NCBI RefSeq assembly: GCF_000282475.1 | Contig: NZ_AKJF01000061.1 | Span: forward strand, 1-64,000 | Direction of reading: 5' to 3' | From: Pseudomonas sp. GM78 | Lineage (GTDB): Bacteria; Pseudomonadota; Gammaproteobacteria; Pseudomonadales; Pseudomonadaceae | Length of the DNA stretch: 64,000 nt | Shown here: piece by piece, positions 62,695 through 64,000 of the stretch | Layout of the letters: each line of letters opens with the position of its first letter | Numbering within the stretch: position 1 is the first letter of the stretch | Position numbers and translations under genes: made by a program | Notes under the pieces: model-generated | Seen by the model: only the letters and a program-made list of their open reading frames with translations | What the model was told of the DNA's origin: nothing | Databases searched by the model: none

Positions 62695-62931
62695 CTACCG
62701 CTCGGGATAGTCTGCCGCGGCGGCCTCAAGCCACTGCGGCAGGTCTCGACGCTTGATTTTCTGCGCCTGGGCGCTCGCCAACCGTTCGAGCATGAAGGCT
62801 TTCTTCTGCTCGTCCTTGCCGGCCAGCGCCAACGCCAGGTCCCGGTCCATCCAGCGTCGGATGCGTACGTACAGCCAGCCATGGAAGTACAGTCCGGCGA
62901 CGGTCGTCACGACAATGATAAAGTAATCCAT
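62695..62931 (-). CDS. Small membrane-anchored hypothetical protein
   Basis: A 78-residue protein with one N-terminal membrane helix (YFIIVVTTVAGLYFHGWLYV) followed by a charged helical part (RIRRWMDRDLALALAGKDEQKKAFMLERLASAQAQK). It is convergent with pdxH, five bases apart. No known family recognised; coding character is good. Confidence 0.65.
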   Translation of the reverse strand: MDYFIIVVTTVAGLYFHGWLYVRIRRWMDRDLALALAGKDEQKKAFMLERLASAQAQKIKRRDLPQWLEAAAADYPER

Positions 62932-63097
62932 ATAAATCCCCGGTCAGTGGCGCAGTTTTGAGTAAAGGCCGCTACTGTGTGGTGAGTTCGCAGTCGGCCT
63001 GTACGGAGCCTGAATCGAAGCAATTTTCTCCGGGCAAGGCCGTGACAGGCGTCAAGCTGGGGAGTTTAATGGTTACTTGTCCTTTGGAGTTGATGCT

Positions 63098-63562
63098 ATG
63101 CGTAAGTCTGTTCTGCTGGTTGCTTCCTTTTCTACCATGGCGATGTTGCTCACTGGCTGCCAATCGAGCCTGACCGGTGACTCCTATTCCCGTGACGAAG
63201 CGCGTCGCGTGCAGACGATTCGCATGGGCACCATCGAAGCCCTGCGACCGGTGAAAATCGAAGGTACCAAAACCCCGATTGGCGGCGCTGCGGGTGCAGT
63301 GGTTGGCGGTGTCGGCGGCAGTGCCATCGGCGGCGGTAAAGGCAGTATCGTCGCTGCAGTCATCGGTGCAGTTGCCGGCGGCCTGCTGGGCTCGGCCACT
63401 GAAGAAGGCCTGACCCGCACCCAAGGCGTGGAAATCACCGTGCGCGAAGATGACGGCAGCATGCGCGCCTACGTGCAACAGGTTCAGGAAAACGAAGTGT
63501 TCCGTGTCGGCGAGCGCGTGCGCATTGCCACCGTTGATGGCACCAGCCGCGTTTCCCACTAA
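63098..63562 (+). CDS. Glycine-zipper outer-membrane lipoprotein (SlyB-like)
   Basis: A 154-residue lipoprotein. Lipobox LLTGC near residue 21, then a glycine-zipper double helix (IGGAAGAVVGGVGGSAIGGGKGSIVAAVIGAVAGGLLGSATEEG) and a C-terminal beta domain (GVEITVREDDGSMRAYVQQ). This is the SlyB/PCP-type organisation, thought to support envelope integrity. ATG 63098 has GGAG before it. A terminator follows. Confidence 0.88.
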   Translation: MRKSVLLVASFSTMAMLLTGCQSSLTGDSYSRDEARRVQTIRMGTIEALRPVKIEGTKTPIGGAAGAVVGGVGGSAIGGGKGSIVAAVIGAVAGGLLGSATEEGLTRTQGVEITVREDDGSMRAYVQQVQENEVFRVGERVRIATVDGTSRVSH

Positions 63563-63580
63563 ACGGGAATATGGGTAAAA

Positions 63581-63620
63581 GAAACCCCCGATCAGGGTGA
63601 CTGGTCGGGGGTTTTCTTTT
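63581..63620 (+). terminator. Intrinsic terminator after the glycine-zipper gene
   Basis: AAACCCCCGATCAG pairs with CTGGTCGGGGGTTT (one G-T pair), then a T-rich run. Confidence 0.85.
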
Positions 63621-63641
63621 GCGCCAGTTTCCCGCATCAGG

Positions 63642-63974
63642 CTACAAATCGCTGTTCTTCAGGGCCGTTTCAATGATCTGCTCCGGTGTCAGTTCTTGAG
63701 CGTTGTCTCCATCACCAAAGTACTCACCGGGCCAGAAAAAAAGATCGGAAATACGAGCATCTGGAATATTAAGTGCCAGCATTTTTAGCCAGAAGTCGGT
63801 GGTGTGTTCCGGGCTATCGGCATTCATGACTCTTCGAGCGATTTCGATCAGTTCAGATTGGGAGATATCCCTCAGGCGCCGTTCATAAGGAGCTGTCAGG
63901 ATCTGGCGAACCCATGTGTCATGATCCTGGGCCCCGAAAACGCCTTGAAAATCGAGAAAGGTTAGATGGGTCAT
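63642..63974 (-). CDS. Hypothetical protein at window edge
   Basis: A 110-residue acidic protein (start ATG 63974, preceded by GAGAGG) that I do not recognise. The segment ISDLFFWPGEYFGDGDNAQELTPEQIIETALKNSDL is distinctive and resembles small immunity-type proteins of Pseudomonas toxin loci, but this is a weak impression. The coding sequence is AT-richer than its neighbours. The frame stays open to the window end, so the true start may be outside. Confidence 0.55.
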   Translation of the reverse strand: MTHLTFLDFQGVFGAQDHDTWVRQILTAPYERRLRDISQSELIEIARRVMNADSPEHTTDFWLKMLALNIPDARISDLFFWPGEYFGDGDNAQELTPEQIIETALKNSDL

Positions 63975-64000
63975 GGCCTCTCGATTGAATTCAGCCAACA

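Noticed and set aside
1-64000. tRNA, rRNA, prophage, insertion sequences, replication origin
   Set aside because: No cloverleaf, rRNA-like, integrase, transposase or DnaA-box cluster was recognised on either strand.

Overview
The window reads as a chromosomal segment of a fluorescent pseudomonad (Pseudomonas fluorescens group). It is GC-rich, almost every gene has its closest recognisable relatives in Pseudomonas, and the gaps carry the paired palindromic REP-type repeats (cores such as GCGGGCTTGCCCGC, GAGCCTGCTCGCGA and GCTGGCTTGCCAGC) typical of that group. The order gap-edd-glk-gltR-gtrS-gltBFGK-oprB-hexR-zwf-pgl-eda is the Pseudomonas Entner-Doudoroff locus. No prophage, insertion sequence, CRISPR array, tRNA or rRNA was seen.

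Layout. 1-9.7 kb holds mixed housekeeping and regulatory genes: a monooxygenase-like protein and a CTP-synthase-related amidotransferase divergent from a LysR regulator, a TetR regulator divergent from a metallo-beta-lactamase-fold hydrolase with two matching operators between them, a small HTH regulator with an SOS (LexA) box, an unknown Cys/His-cluster protein with a type III CoA-transferase, a chemoreceptor and a YbaN protein. 9.8-14.85 kb is an iron/heme cell-surface-signalling unit, all on the minus strand: ECF sigma factor, FecR-type regulator, heme-type TonB receptor and heme oxygenase, with Fur boxes. 14.9-34.6 kb is central sugar catabolism: methylglyoxal synthase, gap, then edd-glk, gltR-gtrS, an AGE-family sugar isomerase, the GltBFGK glucose ABC importer, OprB porin, a hexose-6-phosphate mutarotase, HexR and zwf-pgl-eda. 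Glucose enters through OprB and GltBFGK, is phosphorylated by Glk, oxidised by Zwf/Pgl, and split by Edd/Eda. HexR boxes lie at gap/edd and zwf, and A-rich Crc/Hfq-type motifs lie at several start sites.

34.7-46.4 kb: a PLP enzyme, a DUF3820 protein, a DUF2383 stress-type protein, an AaeXAB-like efflux operon, phaJ with a lysophospholipase-like hydrolase, tandem fadD2-fadD1 acyl-CoA ligases, and a CsbD-like protein. 46.6-54.7 kb: YihY/BrkB membrane protein, second-type peptide deformylase, GNAT, a tiny Lys-rich protein, an isochorismatase-fold protein, two SEC-C zinc-motif proteins, and tandem OmpA-type lipoproteins whose leaders fold to hide their ribosome binding sites. An exported collagen-like protein follows. 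54.7-64 kb: DinG helicase, a GH50-like secreted glycosidase, a beta-lactamase-fold esterase, an OmpA lipoprotein with three WPFG motifs, PdxH, a glycine-zipper lipoprotein and a probably incomplete unknown gene at the edge.

The most interesting signals are regulatory. They are the duplicated Shine-Dalgarno-hiding hairpins of the two OmpA lipoproteins, the identically spaced promoter blocks upstream of the isomerase and gltB, an intrinsic terminator in the hexR leader, the SOS box before the small HTH gene, and the paired TetR operators. Protein-level oddities include catalytic-residue losses in the amidotransferase and isochorismatase-fold proteins, a Cys-flanked duplicated insert in the GH50-like enzyme, and the WPFG triplet. 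All similarity statements come from reading the sequence; no database search was run.
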